DNA of 52,115 bases from an uncultured Pseudomonadota bacterium (GCA_902784345.1 CACZUD010000005.1:1-52115); one strand, 5' to 3'; counted from the first letter of the stretch, positions 32,012 to 42,979 are shown. Notes: a model not told the origin generated them from the sequence alone. Made by a program: numbers and translations.

Positions 32012-32683
32012 TTAGCCTATGAAAAACCACATTAACGGCAAAACGTAAATCCAACCGTCAAATCTGTCCAGTATTCCACCATGTCCTGGCAGTAATTTGC
32101 CAAAATCTTTTACGCCAAGGCATCTTTTGATATAACTGGCTGTTAAATCGCCATATTGCGACAGCAAAGATATACTGATACCCATCAATATTGCAAAGAC
32201 AATATCACTGCCAAACGGTTTGATGTATAAAAAGAATAATATAGACATCAAAGTTCCGCATAAAATACCACCAATCTGTCCAGACCATGTTTTATGTGCA
32301 GACAATCTTTCCCACATTTTATCGCCACCAAAGATTTTTCCAAATAACCAAGCACCAACATCTGCGCCCACGATAATCATCAGCAACCACAACATAATCC
32401 AAGGACGTGCACCAACAAAATAGGCGGAAACCAACATCAAAACCAACCACAATAAAAACAAGATAAAATAAACAAAATTTTTGTTAAAGATTTCACTGGT
32501 TGCGTTTTTAAAGCACTTCACGGTCTCATATATCGCGCCGACTACAATTAAAACGCTCAAAATACGTACAGGATATATTTGTGGAAAATAGTGTTGCAAA
32601 GCAACAACTGCACCCAATATCGCCAGCATCGCAAGTGCAGATAAAATACGCAGACCTGTATTAGATAATTCAGATATTTTCAT
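32012..32683 (-). CDS. cdsA: Phosphatidate cytidylyltransferase
   Basis: Makes CDP-diacylglycerol from phosphatidic acid and CTP, for phospholipid synthesis. Six or so membrane segments and the C-terminal signature KDFGKLLPGHGGILDRFDG. The start at ATG 32683 follows the uppS stop by one base and uses GGGGAAG inside uppS as Shine-Dalgarno, so translation is coupled. 223 aa, a little short. Confidence 0.94.
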   Translation of the reverse strand: MKISELSNTGLRILSALAMLAILGAVVALQHYFPQIYPVRILSVLIVVGAIYETVKCFKNATSEIFNKNFVYFILFLLWLVLMLVSAYFVGARPWIMLWLLMIIVGADVGAWLFGKIFGGDKMWERLSAHKTWSGQIGGILCGTLMSILFFLYIKPFGSDIVFAILMGISISLLSQYGDLTASYIKRCLGVKDFGKLLPGHGGILDRFDGWIYVLPLMWFFIG

Positions 32684-32684
32684 T

Positions 32685-33440
32685 TTATTTCTTCCCCGAA
32701 TAGTTTTTCTTTTTACCACCGCCGAAACGACGATTGCGTTTTTGGTATTCGTCCAAAACACGTTGCCACAATTTTTCAGACTTTACCAAATCAGGCCAAT
32801 GTTCTGGCACAAATAACAATTCTGCATACGCCAATTTCCAAAGCAAGAAATTAGAGATTCTGTTTTCATTGCTGGTGCGAACCATCAAATCCACAGGCAA
32901 CAAATCGCCAGTGTCCATAAATGTTTCAAAAGATTCTTTATCTACTGGCTTGCCATTTTCAATCGCAGCATTTACCGCGCGAATGATTTCATCTTGTCCG
33001 CCGTAATTCAACGCAAATGCGACAGTTCCACCAGTGTTTTCAGCAGAAACTTCTTCCAATTTATCGCAAAGTTTAGCCAATTTTTTTGGCAATCTGTCGC
33101 GTGAACCAAGAATGCGATAGCGCAGATTTTTTTCAATTGCATGCTTCATATTTTTGTTTAATTCGGTATAAAACAAATCCATTAAAAAGCTTACTTCTTC
33201 GTCAGAACGATTCCAATTTTCTGTTGAAAAGATATAGAAAGTAATCGTAGTAACACCGCGCGCAATAAACCAATCAACCAGATTTTCAAAGTTAGAAATT
33301 CCCGCCCTGTGTCCCATTAACGGCGGCAGACCGCGCATTTCAGCCCAACGGCGATTGCCATCACAAATGAAAGCAATGTGTTGAGGTATTTTAACAGGCA
33401 TGTCTGATTCAACAGATTTTTTCTTGAAGATATTGAACAT
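32685..33440 (-). CDS. uppS: Undecaprenyl diphosphate synthase
   Basis: cis-Prenyltransferase making the C55 lipid carrier for peptidoglycan and LPS. FICDGNRRWA contains the catalytic Asp, GHRAG follows, and RTSNENRISNFLLWKLAYAE is the substrate-binding region; Asn replaces the usual Gly of RTGGE. A Lys/Gly-rich tail (NRRFGGGKKK) is extra. 251 aa, normal. Between frr and cdsA as in most Proteobacteria. Confidence 0.95.
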   Translation of the reverse strand: MFNIFKKKSVESDMPVKIPQHIAFICDGNRRWAEMRGLPPLMGHRAGISNFENLVDWFIARGVTTITFYIFSTENWNRSDEEVSFLMDLFYTELNKNMKHAIEKNLRYRILGSRDRLPKKLAKLCDKLEEVSAENTGGTVAFALNYGGQDEIIRAVNAAIENGKPVDKESFETFMDTGDLLPVDLMVRTSNENRISNFLLWKLAYAELLFVPEHWPDLVKSEKLWQRVLDEYQKRNRRFGGGKKKNYSGKK

Positions 33441-33464
33441 ATTTATTCCTTTCCTTGCCCTTGA

Positions 33465-34025
33465 TTAAACAGACATGATGTCGGCTTCTTTTTGTTTTGC
33501 CATTGCGTCAACTTCATTACCGCGTCCATCAAAAACCTTTTGAATATCTTCTTCGTATTTGCGTTGATCGTCTTCAGAAATTTCTTTGTCTGTGACCGCG
33601 CGTTTAATCTTAGACATCGCATCTTGGCGGATATTGCGCATAGAAATCTTGGCTTCTTCTGCATATTTCCCGGCAACTTTGGTCAATTCACGACGACGTT
33701 CTTCTGTTAATGGTGGCAAATTCAAACGAATAACACCACCTGCAGTCATAGGATTCAATCCCAAACCTGAATCACGAATCGCTTTTTCAACCGCAGGTGC
33801 ATTTGCAACGTCCCAAACGGTTACAGACAATGTTTGAGTGTCCGGTGTTGATACAGTTGCAACCTGATTCAATGGCATTTCAGAACCATATACTGGGACT
33901 TTGACCCCATCTAATAAATGCACAGACGCACGTCCAGTACGCAGGCCAGCGAATGCGTTCTGCAATACTTCCAGTGTTTGTGCGGTTTTTTGTTCAACTT
34001 CGTTTTTCAGTGATGAATAATCCAT
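33465..34025 (-). CDS. frr: Ribosome recycling factor
   Basis: Splits the post-termination ribosome with EF-G. Typical start (MDYSSLKNEVEQKT), LRTGRASVHLLDGVKV, the LNLPPLTEERR motif and the helical end EDIQKVFDGRGNEVDAMAK. 186 aa, the usual size. AGGAG Shine-Dalgarno. First gene of the envelope operon; pyrH and tsf, its common partners, are not here, and the tRNA genes diverge from its promoter. Confidence 0.96.
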   Translation of the reverse strand: MDYSSLKNEVEQKTAQTLEVLQNAFAGLRTGRASVHLLDGVKVPVYGSEMPLNQVATVSTPDTQTLSVTVWDVANAPAVEKAIRDSGLGLNPMTAGGVIRLNLPPLTEERRRELTKVAGKYAEEAKISMRNIRQDAMSKIKRAVTDKEISEDDQRKYEEDIQKVFDGRGNEVDAMAKQKEADIMSV

Positions 34026-34073
34026 AATTTACTCCTGTTGATATATTCGATAAGGAAAGGTTAGCAAAATGAT

Positions 34074-34102
34074 TTGACTTTTTGCAAGAAGAAATATAGA
34101 AT
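34074..34102 (+). promoter_or_regulatory. tRNA operon promoter
   Basis: TTGACT (34074-34079), 17 bp, TAGAAT (34097-34102), 12 bp before the mature tRNA-Ala 5' end. Confidence 0.75.
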
Positions 34103-34114
34103 ATGCTCTCGCAT

Positions 34115-34190
34115 GGGGTTGTAGCTCAGTTGGTAGAGCACTTGCATGGCATGCAAGGGGTCGTCAGTTCGAGTCTGATCAGCTCCACCA
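34115..34190 (+). tRNA. tRNA-Ala (GGC)
   Basis: Complete cloverleaf: acceptor GGGGTTG/CAGCTCC, anticodon stem CTTGC/GCAAG with loop ATGGCAT (anticodon GGC), T-arm GTCAG-TTCGAGT-CTGAT, encoded CCA end. The G:U near the acceptor (G3:U70) is the alanine identity element. Confidence 0.97.
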
Positions 34191-34210
34191 AGTTTTTACC
34201 CAAAAGTTAT

Positions 34211-34288
34211 GGCGGGTGTAGCTCAGTTGGTTAGAGCGTCGGTTTGTGGTACCGAATGTCGCCAGTTCGAATCTGGTCACCCGCCCCA
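34211..34288 (+). tRNA. tRNA-His (GTG)
   Basis: Eight-pair acceptor GGCGGGTG/CACCCGCC, i.e. with the extra G-1 opposite C73; anticodon stem TCGGT/ACCGA with loop TTGTGGT (GTG); T-arm GCCAG-TTCGAAT-CTGGT; encoded CCA. Retention of G-1:C73 matters because one large alphaproteobacterial group has lost it. Confidence 0.97.
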
Positions 34289-34289
34289 T

Positions 34290-34327
34290 AAATTAAAATA
34301 CCGCCCGAAGTGGCGGTATTTTAATTT
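34290..34327 (+). terminator. tRNA operon terminator
   Basis: Sixteen-pair perfect stem AAATTAAAATACCGCC/GGCGGTATTTTAATTT directly after tRNA-His. Confidence 0.92.
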
Positions 34328-34643
34328 ATTAGGTGTGACCAGATTCTAGAACTGGCAGAAGCCAGTTCGACTATGAGTAAGCGAGAACGAGCATAGCGAA
34401 GTTCGAGTGCCAACGAATGCCGCGCAGTGTCGGCATAGCCGACCGAGCGACCCCGAGAATACACAATTAGAAAAATCATAAAAACGGAGTTTGTAAATAC
34501 GAGTTTTTATAGATTTTTATTATTGTGTATCGAGAAAAGGTCACCCGCCCCCATGACGAAGCAATCTGGTCCCCCGGTACAGATTTTTATTGAAAATCGC
34601 AGATTTTGTGCTACAAAGTTCATGTAACAAAAAAGGACAAAGT
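34328..34643. other. Spacer with tRNA-His fragments and small repeat
   Basis: No gene. 34334-34355 is an inverted copy of the tRNA-His T-arm with two extra bases (GTGACCAGATTC-TA-GAACTGGC, read without the dashes). 34539-34554 repeats the tRNA 3' end GGTCACCCGCCCC directly, and 34563-34575 another fragment AATCTGGTCCCCC. 34370-34452 is GC-rich. The fragments resemble scars of insertion or recombination at the tRNA 3' end. Confidence 0.7.
34454..34534 (+). repeat. 81-bp element with inverted ends, copy 2
   Basis: CGAGAATACACAATTAGAAA at one end and ATTATTGTGTATCGAG at the other, imperfect inverted repeats. The reverse complement matches 2021-2097, best at the ends. It lies between fragments of tRNA-His. 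Confidence 0.65.
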
Positions 34644-35216
34644 ATGTCGAATAATTTAATTACACCCGATAAATATGTACGAATAACCGATAAAACGCAT
34701 TTCGTTGGTGATGAAGAAACAAGACGTTATCATAATGAACTTGTGCTGCAACGCGAATTTATACACCCAGAACAAATTGCCAACTTGCGTAAAAAACATC
34801 CAAATCTTACGGCTGTTTGTTGCATGATATCAGAAACAGGTTGCGATTGGTGTAATCCAAAATTTGGCAATCTCGCTTGGAATCCAGTGCTTAGATATAA
34901 TTTAAACAATCCATCTACGGTTCCTGGTATACACCAATGGGTAAGAGCAGAATTGTGTGATAAATATTTCACACCTTGGTATTATGCGGGGCTGTGTGCT
35001 AATGATTCAATATTCAGATTATGTTATGCAGTAAATTCTCTTGGTGATAATTGTATCTTGGCGACATCGTATGGTAAAGAATTCAAGAATATGTTAAACT
35101 TTCTTGGTTGCGATCCTAAACTTGTTGAAAACAAAATTTCGCGTTGGATAAACGATGTAAAGGCAAGGCAAGGCGCATTAATAAAACAAACTTTGAAAAC
35201 GGAAAAACAAAGATAA
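34644..35216 (+). CDS. Hypothetical Cys-containing protein (190 aa)
   Basis: No family recognised. Soluble, with scattered Cys (VCCMISETGCDWCNP near 77-90, then LCDKYF, GLCANDS, RLCYAV, CILATS, GCDP) that might bind a metal. No signal peptide. I choose ATG 34644, with AAAAGGACAAAG upstream, over 34590, which has none. Stands alone between the tRNA scar region and a terminator. Confidence 0.72.
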   Translation: MSNNLITPDKYVRITDKTHFVGDEETRRYHNELVLQREFIHPEQIANLRKKHPNLTAVCCMISETGCDWCNPKFGNLAWNPVLRYNLNNPSTVPGIHQWVRAELCDKYFTPWYYAGLCANDSIFRLCYAVNSLGDNCILATSYGKEFKNMLNFLGCDPKLVENKISRWINDVKARQGALIKQTLKTEKQR

Positions 35217-35245
35217 AAAACCGCCCAAAGTGGCGGTATTTTATT
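35215..35245. terminator. Terminator between convergent genes
   Basis: CCGCC-CAAAGT-GGCGG stem (35221-35236) with flanking A- and T-runs. Confidence 0.8.
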
Positions 35246-35585
35246 TTGTTAATTCGTATGAGTTTTCTATCAGATTTTGAATGTTTTTTGTTGGTAATGT
35301 ACCGTCCAGCAATATCGTAATCCAATGATTTTTGTTCATGTGATATGCTGGCAAAATACCTTTGACACCACGAAAAAAATCTGCATCGTTTGTTTTTAGA
35401 TTTATAATATCAACATCCCCATCACCAGACAATTTCAAAGTATTGCGTGAAACAGTGCCAATTAAGGCGAACCATTTATTGTTGTTTTTATGCCGAAAAA
35501 TGCAATATGAAGGATAACGTTTCCACAGATATTCTGGGGAAACGTTATATTTTTTATTTATGAATTTTATGATTTCATTTTTCAT
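35241..35585 (-). CDS. MmcQ/YjbR family protein
   Basis: 114 aa of the YjbR/MmcQ type, a CyaY-like fold with DNA-binding proposed in some members. Typical: a C-terminal AYHMNKNHWITILLDGT and the FALIG strand. Cytosolic. Its ATG overlaps the last base of the upstream hydrolase gene's stop, so the two are coupled. Function of the family is poorly defined. Confidence 0.83.
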   Translation of the reverse strand: MKNEIIKFINKKYNVSPEYLWKRYPSYCIFRHKNNNKWFALIGTVSRNTLKLSGDGDVDIINLKTNDADFFRGVKGILPAYHMNKNHWITILLDGTLPTKNIQNLIENSYELTK

Positions 35586-36607
35586 TATTTCAAATTTGTT
35601 TTAAAGAATTGTTCTAATTTATCAAAAGGTATTTTTTCCATGTTGTCGTATAAATCAACATGGTTTGCACCTGGGATAATCATCAATTCTTTGTTGTTGC
35701 CAGTTAATTTAGCAAAAGCACCTTCGCTGAAATAACGGCTGTGTGCGTTTTCGCCATGTACCAATAATACAGGTGTGCGTATTTCATCTGCGCGTTGCAA
35801 AATCGGCATATTGATGAAAGACAAAGAACTTGTTTTGTTCCATCCACCGTTTGAATTTAATGAACGTTTATGATATCCACGTGGTGTTTTGTAATACGCA
35901 TAATAATCTTTTACAAATTGTGGTGCATCTTCTGGTAACGGGTCAACAACACCGCCGGCTAAATCGTATTTACCGTTTTTATAATCGATGGTGCGCTGTT
36001 CGTTTAATGCCTTTTTAGTTGCAAAACGCGCATCGGCATTATCATCTGCATCAAAATAGCCATTTGCGTTTACACGTGTCATATCATACATGGTTGATGC
36101 AACAGTTGCCTTGATACGTGTATCCATGGCGGCTGCATTAATTGCCATGCCACCCCAACCACAAATACCGATTATACCAATTTTTTCTGCATCTACATCT
36201 TTGCGTGTGCTCAGGTAATCAACAGCCGCAGAAAAATCTTCGGTGTTTATATCTGGGGATGCGACATAACGAACATTGCCACCACTTTCACCAGTAAATG
36301 ATGGGTCAAAAGCCAATGTGATAAATCCACGCGCTGCCATTTCTTGTGCGTACAGTCCGGACGATTGTTCTTTAACAGCACCAAATGGACCAGATATTGC
36401 AATCGCTGGCATTTTTTCAGATGTTTTGTTCTTTGGCATATATAAATCGCCAGTTAATTTTATGCCATAACGATTATGAAAATGTACTTTTTGTGTGATT
36501 ACATTGGGGTTTCGTGGAAATACATTATCCCATTTATTACAAGGGTAAAGAAAATACCCAAAAATCCCGAAAATTACGATAATTGCTAATATGATTGACC
36601 ATTTCAT
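35585..36607 (-). CDS. Membrane-anchored alpha/beta hydrolase
   Basis: N-terminal hydrophobic segment (4-20) then an alpha/beta hydrolase domain of dienelactone-hydrolase style. The nucleophile elbow reads GIIGICGWGGMA, so the nucleophile is probably Cys, as in dienelactone hydrolase, not the usual GxSxG Ser. HGENAHSRYF supplies the acid region and GANHVDLY the His. Substrate unknown; the anchor suggests the periplasmic face. AAGGAGTC Shine-Dalgarno. First of a two-gene operon with the YjbR protein. Confidence 0.85.
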   Translation of the reverse strand: MKWSIILAIIVIFGIFGYFLYPCNKWDNVFPRNPNVITQKVHFHNRYGIKLTGDLYMPKNKTSEKMPAIAISGPFGAVKEQSSGLYAQEMAARGFITLAFDPSFTGESGGNVRYVASPDINTEDFSAAVDYLSTRKDVDAEKIGIIGICGWGGMAINAAAMDTRIKATVASTMYDMTRVNANGYFDADDNADARFATKKALNEQRTIDYKNGKYDLAGGVVDPLPEDAPQFVKDYYAYYKTPRGYHKRSLNSNGGWNKTSSLSFINMPILQRADEIRTPVLLVHGENAHSRYFSEGAFAKLTGNNKELMIIPGANHVDLYDNMEKIPFDKLEQFFKTNLK

Positions 36608-36675
36608 TTTTGACTCCTTTCTATGTGCATAATAAAAATTATGATGTTTTTTACAAGAAAATAATTTTTATAAAC

Positions 36676-36704
36676 TTGCAATATTTTTACGGTGTGTTTA
36701 TAAT
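36676..36704 (+). promoter_or_regulatory. SIMPL gene promoter
   Basis: TTGCAA (36676-36681), 17 bp, TATAAT (36699-36704), followed by a 20-nt leader with AAGGGGGAAAG. An ordinary leadered promoter, a useful contrast to the leaderless ones. Confidence 0.8.
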
Positions 36705-36730
36705 GTTGTACAATCAAAGGGGGAAAGATA

Positions 36731-37477
36731 ATGAAAATATCTGAAAAATTCAAAAATTTACCAACTGTTTGGGTCGTTATTATGGCTTTGGGTATTGCGC
36801 TGGGCGGATTTTTTATTGGTAATGGTGTTTATCAATCATTGGCGTCGCGCACCGTTACGGTCAAGGGCTTGGCAGAAATGGATGTGGTCGCAGATACTGC
36901 CGTTTGGAATATTAAATTCAGTCGTGTTGGTGGCGATTTGACACGGGTTCAATCTGATGTTGATTCTGATTTGGCGAAAACACGTCAATTCTTGATAGAT
37001 AATGGCTTTGAAGAAAACGAATTACAAAACTTGCGTATAACTGTGCGTGATAAATATGCCGGATACAGCGAAGCAGAAAGAAAAGACCAAGCCAGCAATG
37101 ACAGATATGTCGTTGAAACCGGTGTTATGGTGCGTTCTAATTCTGTAAATTTGGTTGATTCTGTGTCGCGTAAAATGGGTGATTTGGTGCGTCAAGGTGT
37201 GACGGTAAGTGAAGATTATGCAGGCCCAGTTTATGTCTTTAACGGTCTTAACGATATCAAGATTAAAATGATAGAAGCCGCAACAAAAAATGCGACTGCT
37301 GCGGGCGAACAATTTGCAAAAGATGCGGGAACTACATTGGGTAAAATCAAGACCGCAAATCAGGGAACATTCAGTATCTCTGCGCGTGATCAAGTCGATG
37401 CGTGGTCTGATAACGAAAGACAGGCAATTAACAAACGCGTTCGTGTCGTTTCAACTATAACTTTCTTTTTAAGATAA
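36731..37477 (+). CDS. SIMPL domain (DUF541) protein
   Basis: N-terminal membrane segment (14-36) then a SIMPL/DUF541 domain: RTVTVKGLAEMDVVADTAVW, EENELQNLRITV and the C-terminal ATAAGEQFAKDAGTTLG with VRVVSTITF. Periplasmic, probably oligomeric; members are linked to stress resistance but have no known activity. 248 aa, normal. Strong Shine-Dalgarno GGGGG. Confidence 0.9.
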   Translation: MKISEKFKNLPTVWVVIMALGIALGGFFIGNGVYQSLASRTVTVKGLAEMDVVADTAVWNIKFSRVGGDLTRVQSDVDSDLAKTRQFLIDNGFEENELQNLRITVRDKYAGYSEAERKDQASNDRYVVETGVMVRSNSVNLVDSVSRKMGDLVRQGVTVSEDYAGPVYVFNGLNDIKIKMIEAATKNATAAGEQFAKDAGTTLGKIKTANQGTFSISARDQVDAWSDNERQAINKRVRVVSTITFFLR

Positions 37478-37479
37478 AA

Positions 37480-39525
<2,046 letters not shown>

Positions 39526-39534
39526 GGGGCAATC

Positions 39535-41292
39535 TTGGCAAGAAATTCACGTGATAGAAGACAACAAGAGCCGCGTTCATTCAAAGCGCGTCTGTTCGGA
39601 TTTTTTATAAATGTGTTTTTAATTTTGGTTGCGATTGGCGGCCTTTATGTTTTGTTTGTGTTTTTGCAGATGCCGTCATTGGATTCTGTATTACATGAAA
39701 CGCGTGAACCAGCGATTATATTTTTGGATAAAAATGGTCGCGAAATCCGTTCTGACGGGCGCATAATGGGGGCGGCTGTATCGGTTGATAATCTGCCCCC
39801 ACATGTATGGCAGGCAATTGTCGCAATCGAAGATAAAAGATTCTTTGAACATGGCGCAATATCGTACCGCGGAACAATTCGCGCAATATTTGTGAATTTG
39901 TTTAATGGGCATTTTGCGGCAGGTGGTTCGACAATAACTCAGCAGACGGCAAAAAACATCTTTTTATCGCGTGAAAAAAAGATATCACGCAAGATACAAG
40001 AATTAATATTATCAATGTGGTTGGAAAACAGATTTACTAAAAACCAAATACTTGATTTATACATGAACAGAGTATCGTTGGTTGGCGGAATGCGTGGCGT
40101 TGATGCAGCATCGGACGCGTTGTTTGGGCATGGCGCGCGCGAAATGACTTTGGCAGAATCTGCGCAAATCGCCGCCATGTTAAAAGCGCCAAGTGCATAC
40201 AGCCCAATAAAGAACCCAGAACGCAATATAAAACGTGCAAAAGTTGTGTTGGCTGAAATGGAACGTCAAAATTATATAACGCCCGAACAGGCAAAGCAGG
40301 CATCATCTGAATTGAAAAAATCTGTAAAAACGCAAGATAAAAACATCTATCGTTACTGGACAGATTTCGTGCGTGATGAAATAGAATCAAGAATAGGCGA
40401 AATAAATCAAGATTTGTATGTATATACTACATTGGACGCAAAACTGCAGAAACGAGTTGCCGCAACTCTGTCGGCTAATATTGGCGAATATCAGGGTGCA
40501 ATAGTCGCAATTTCAAAAGATGGCGCAATACAATCTATGGTTGGTGGTGATGATTATGTTGTCAGTCAATTTAATCGTGTTTTGGCACCGCGTCAGCCTG
40601 GGTCTGCTTTTAAACCAGTGGTGTATCTGGTTGCGCTGGAAAATGGAATGACCCCGGAATCTTATGTTAATGATTCACCGTTTTCAATTGGTGATTATAA
40701 CCCAAAAAATTATGATGAAATGTATTATGGTGGAATAAATCTGGCAACTGCATTTGCAAAAAGTGTTAATTCAGTGCCGTTAAAATTAACCAAAGAATAC
40801 GGCATAGATTCTGTGTTGCAAATGGCGGCGCGCCTGGGTGTTGGGGGAAATTTAAAGCGCGAATATTCAACTGTGTTGGGTGCATCTGAAATGACATTGT
40901 TAGATTTAACGACGATTTATTCTGTGATTTGGAACGATGGAAAATCTGTACACCCGTACTCTATTAACAAAATTACAGACGCGGGCGGTCATGTGATTTA
41001 TGAACGCAATCCGTCCGAAGAAATGACAGTCTTGCAACCACAAACCGTTGAATATATGAAAGAAATGTTGTACGAAGTTGTGACAAAAGGCACCGGCAAA
41101 CGTGCTTACACACCAAATGTTTTTGGTGGCAAAACTGGTACCAGTAATGATAACAGGGATGCTTGGTTCATTGGTACAATACCCGATTATGTAATGGGTG
41201 TTTGGGTTGGTCGTGATGACAACAAACCAATGTCTTCAAAAATCACGGGTGGCACGCTGCCCGCCACAATCTTTCACGAAATTGTGAAATAA
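39535..41292 (+). CDS. Class A penicillin-binding protein (bifunctional)
   Basis: Peptidoglycan glycosyltransferase (GT51: IEDKRFFEHGA, GGSTITQQTAKN) plus transpeptidase (SAFK with Ser357, SVN near 415, KTGT near 532). One N-terminal membrane anchor (about 20-44). 585 aa, shorter than PBP1a and without extra C-terminal domains. Start codon TTG at 39535, well placed after GGGGG; no ATG fits. Ten bases after ligA, so probably co-transcribed. Subtype (PBP1A or PBP1C-like) not settled. Confidence 0.93.
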   Translation: MARNSRDRRQQEPRSFKARLFGFFINVFLILVAIGGLYVLFVFLQMPSLDSVLHETREPAIIFLDKNGREIRSDGRIMGAAVSVDNLPPHVWQAIVAIEDKRFFEHGAISYRGTIRAIFVNLFNGHFAAGGSTITQQTAKNIFLSREKKISRKIQELILSMWLENRFTKNQILDLYMNRVSLVGGMRGVDAASDALFGHGAREMTLAESAQIAAMLKAPSAYSPIKNPERNIKRAKVVLAEMERQNYITPEQAKQASSELKKSVKTQDKNIYRYWTDFVRDEIESRIGEINQDLYVYTTLDAKLQKRVAATLSANIGEYQGAIVAISKDGAIQSMVGGDDYVVSQFNRVLAPRQPGSAFKPVVYLVALENGMTPESYVNDSPFSIGDYNPKNYDEMYYGGINLATAFAKSVNSVPLKLTKEYGIDSVLQMAARLGVGGNLKREYSTVLGASEMTLLDLTTIYSVIWNDGKSVHPYSINKITDAGGHVIYERNPSEEMTVLQPQTVEYMKEMLYEVVTKGTGKRAYTPNVFGGKTGTSNDNRDAWFIGTIPDYVMGVWVGRDDNKPMSSKITGGTLPATIFHEIVK

Positions 41293-41302
41293 AGGTTAAG
41301 AT

Positions 41303-41887
41303 ATGAATACTAATGCACAAAAACCATTGGAAATCAAAGTTGAAGAATTTGTATTAAAACAGATTCCTGCAACACAAGAATATGCCAAACAAATATTTGA
41401 TATCTTTCACGAAGATCCAGACAGCTTTAAATATTGGATGGAATACGGTCTTTACAAGGATGTAAATGAAGTCTTGGAAGAATACAAGCATAAGTATGAA
41501 GACAAAGGTTTTTGTAAATATGCAATGTACGGGATATTCAAAAATGATGAATTACTGGGTGAAATAGGTTTGGGTTGTATTTATACACGCCGTCAAACTG
41601 CAGAAGTCGGTTGGTGGTTAAGAAAATCTGCGCGGGGGCAAGGTGTTATAGATAAATTGTTACCAATAATAGAAGAATTGGCATTTGAAACATACGATTT
41701 GCATAAATTAACAATATGGACAGACAAAGAAAATATAGCAACACAAAAACACGCTGAAAAAAACGGTTATGTTAATGAAGGTTGTTTGCGCGAAGAAAAT
41801 ACTTGGCCGGACGGCACGCATCACAGTACAGTTTTATACGGCAAATTAAAATCTGAATGGCAGACACAAACTGGCAAAGAAAAATAA
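41303..41887 (+). CDS. GNAT acetyltransferase (RimJ/RimL type)
   Basis: N-acetyltransferase with the acetyl-CoA motif ARGQGVIDKLLPII and the surrounding strands (EVGWWLRK, LTIWTDKENIATQKHAEKNG, given as LTIWTDKEN and HAEKNGY). 194 aa. Substrate unknown; RimJ/L-like enzymes modify ribosomal proteins or small amines. Ten bases after the PBP gene. Confidence 0.87.
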   Translation: MNTNAQKPLEIKVEEFVLKQIPATQEYAKQIFDIFHEDPDSFKYWMEYGLYKDVNEVLEEYKHKYEDKGFCKYAMYGIFKNDELLGEIGLGCIYTRRQTAEVGWWLRKSARGQGVIDKLLPIIEELAFETYDLHKLTIWTDKENIATQKHAEKNGYVNEGCLREENTWPDGTHHSTVLYGKLKSEWQTQTGKEK

Positions 41888-41893
41888 AACAAT

Positions 41894-41922
41894 TTGCTTT
41901 TCGTGTTTTGGGGTGCTAATAT
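41894..41922 (+). promoter_or_regulatory. Promoter of YbhN-type gene
   Basis: TTGCTT (41894-41899), 17 bp, TAATAT (41917-41922); short leader with AAGAGA before ATG 41944. Confidence 0.65.
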
Positions 41923-41943
41923 ACTTTCCGCAAGAGATAATTT

Positions 41944-42972
41944 ATGTCAGTTAAAGCGAAACGTTTTTTCAAGAAGCTTATCAGTTATGCTGGAATATTC
42001 TTTTTTATAGTTGCTGCGGGCATGCTTTATTGGCAGTTGCGCAACTATTCATTAATGGATATTGCGCGCGCGTTTTTGAATATACCTTTTATCAATCTGG
42101 TTTTTGCGTGTATTGCGTGTCTTTTCGGGTATTTGGCATTATCACTTTATGATTATCTGGCGCTTGATTACGTGGGGCGCAAAGTATCTTGGTGGAAATG
42201 GATGTTGGCAGGAATGCTGGGCTTTGCGATAAGTAATAACGCCGGTCATGCTGTGGTCAGTGGTGGTGCGATAAGGTATCGTTTATACACGCGTTGGCGC
42301 GTTCCTGCATCTGACATTGTAAAGATGTTGATGTTTTCTGGCTTTACATTCTTTCTTGGATATGCCGCGATTGCGGTTATTGGCTATTTTCTCGTCCCAG
42401 ATGACATGTTTGCGAATTCTGCGGGTATGTCGTTTGGTATAAATGGTTTGTTCATTATGTGTTTGTCAGTTATATTGGCATACTATGCAACGGCGACCAT
42501 GTTAAGCGGGAAAAGTATTCGTATCGGTCAAATAAAATTCCATATTCCGACATTTGGCGAAGCAATTATTCAAACGATTTTGGGAATTGCAGACGCTGTC
42601 TGTGCGGGATTGGTTCTTTATTTCTGTGTCAGTCCGTTTATAGATATGCCATTCGGTGTATTTATCGGATTGTACGTGATAGCAAACGTTGCTGGCGTTT
42701 TCAGTCAGGTTCCGGGTGGTATCGGTGTTTTTGAAACTATATTTATGATGGCTTTGCCCGAAGGTGCGGATAAAGCCAGCATTTTTGGTGCCCTGTTGGC
42801 ATACAGAATAATTTATTATGTGTTGCCATTGATTGGGGTGGGTGGTTTATTCTTTGTTTATGAACGTTGGTTGCGTGCGCGTATGAAGCGGTGGATTGAA
42901 GAAGCCAAACAAAAAATGCCACATTTGCCTTCGTTGCCACACAAAAAACACCATGAAAAAATAGAAAAATAA
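41944..42972 (+). CDS. YbhN/MprF-type membrane protein
   Basis: 342 aa with about eight membrane segments of the LPG_synthase_TM/YbhN (UPF0104) family, related to the flippase part of MprF. Family signs: NNAGHAVVSGGAIRYRL and VPGGIGVFETIFM. A His/Lys-rich tail follows (LPHKKHHEKIEK). No lysyl-transferase domain, so probably lipid transport, substrate unknown. Confidence 0.87.
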   Translation: MSVKAKRFFKKLISYAGIFFFIVAAGMLYWQLRNYSLMDIARAFLNIPFINLVFACIACLFGYLALSLYDYLALDYVGRKVSWWKWMLAGMLGFAISNNAGHAVVSGGAIRYRLYTRWRVPASDIVKMLMFSGFTFFLGYAAIAVIGYFLVPDDMFANSAGMSFGINGLFIMCLSVILAYYATATMLSGKSIRIGQIKFHIPTFGEAIIQTILGIADAVCAGLVLYFCVSPFIDMPFGVFIGLYVIANVAGVFSQVPGGIGVFETIFMMALPEGADKASIFGALLAYRIIYYVLPLIGVGGLFFVYERWLRARMKRWIEEAKQKMPHLPSLPHKKHHEKIEK

Positions 42973-42979
42973 AAATACC

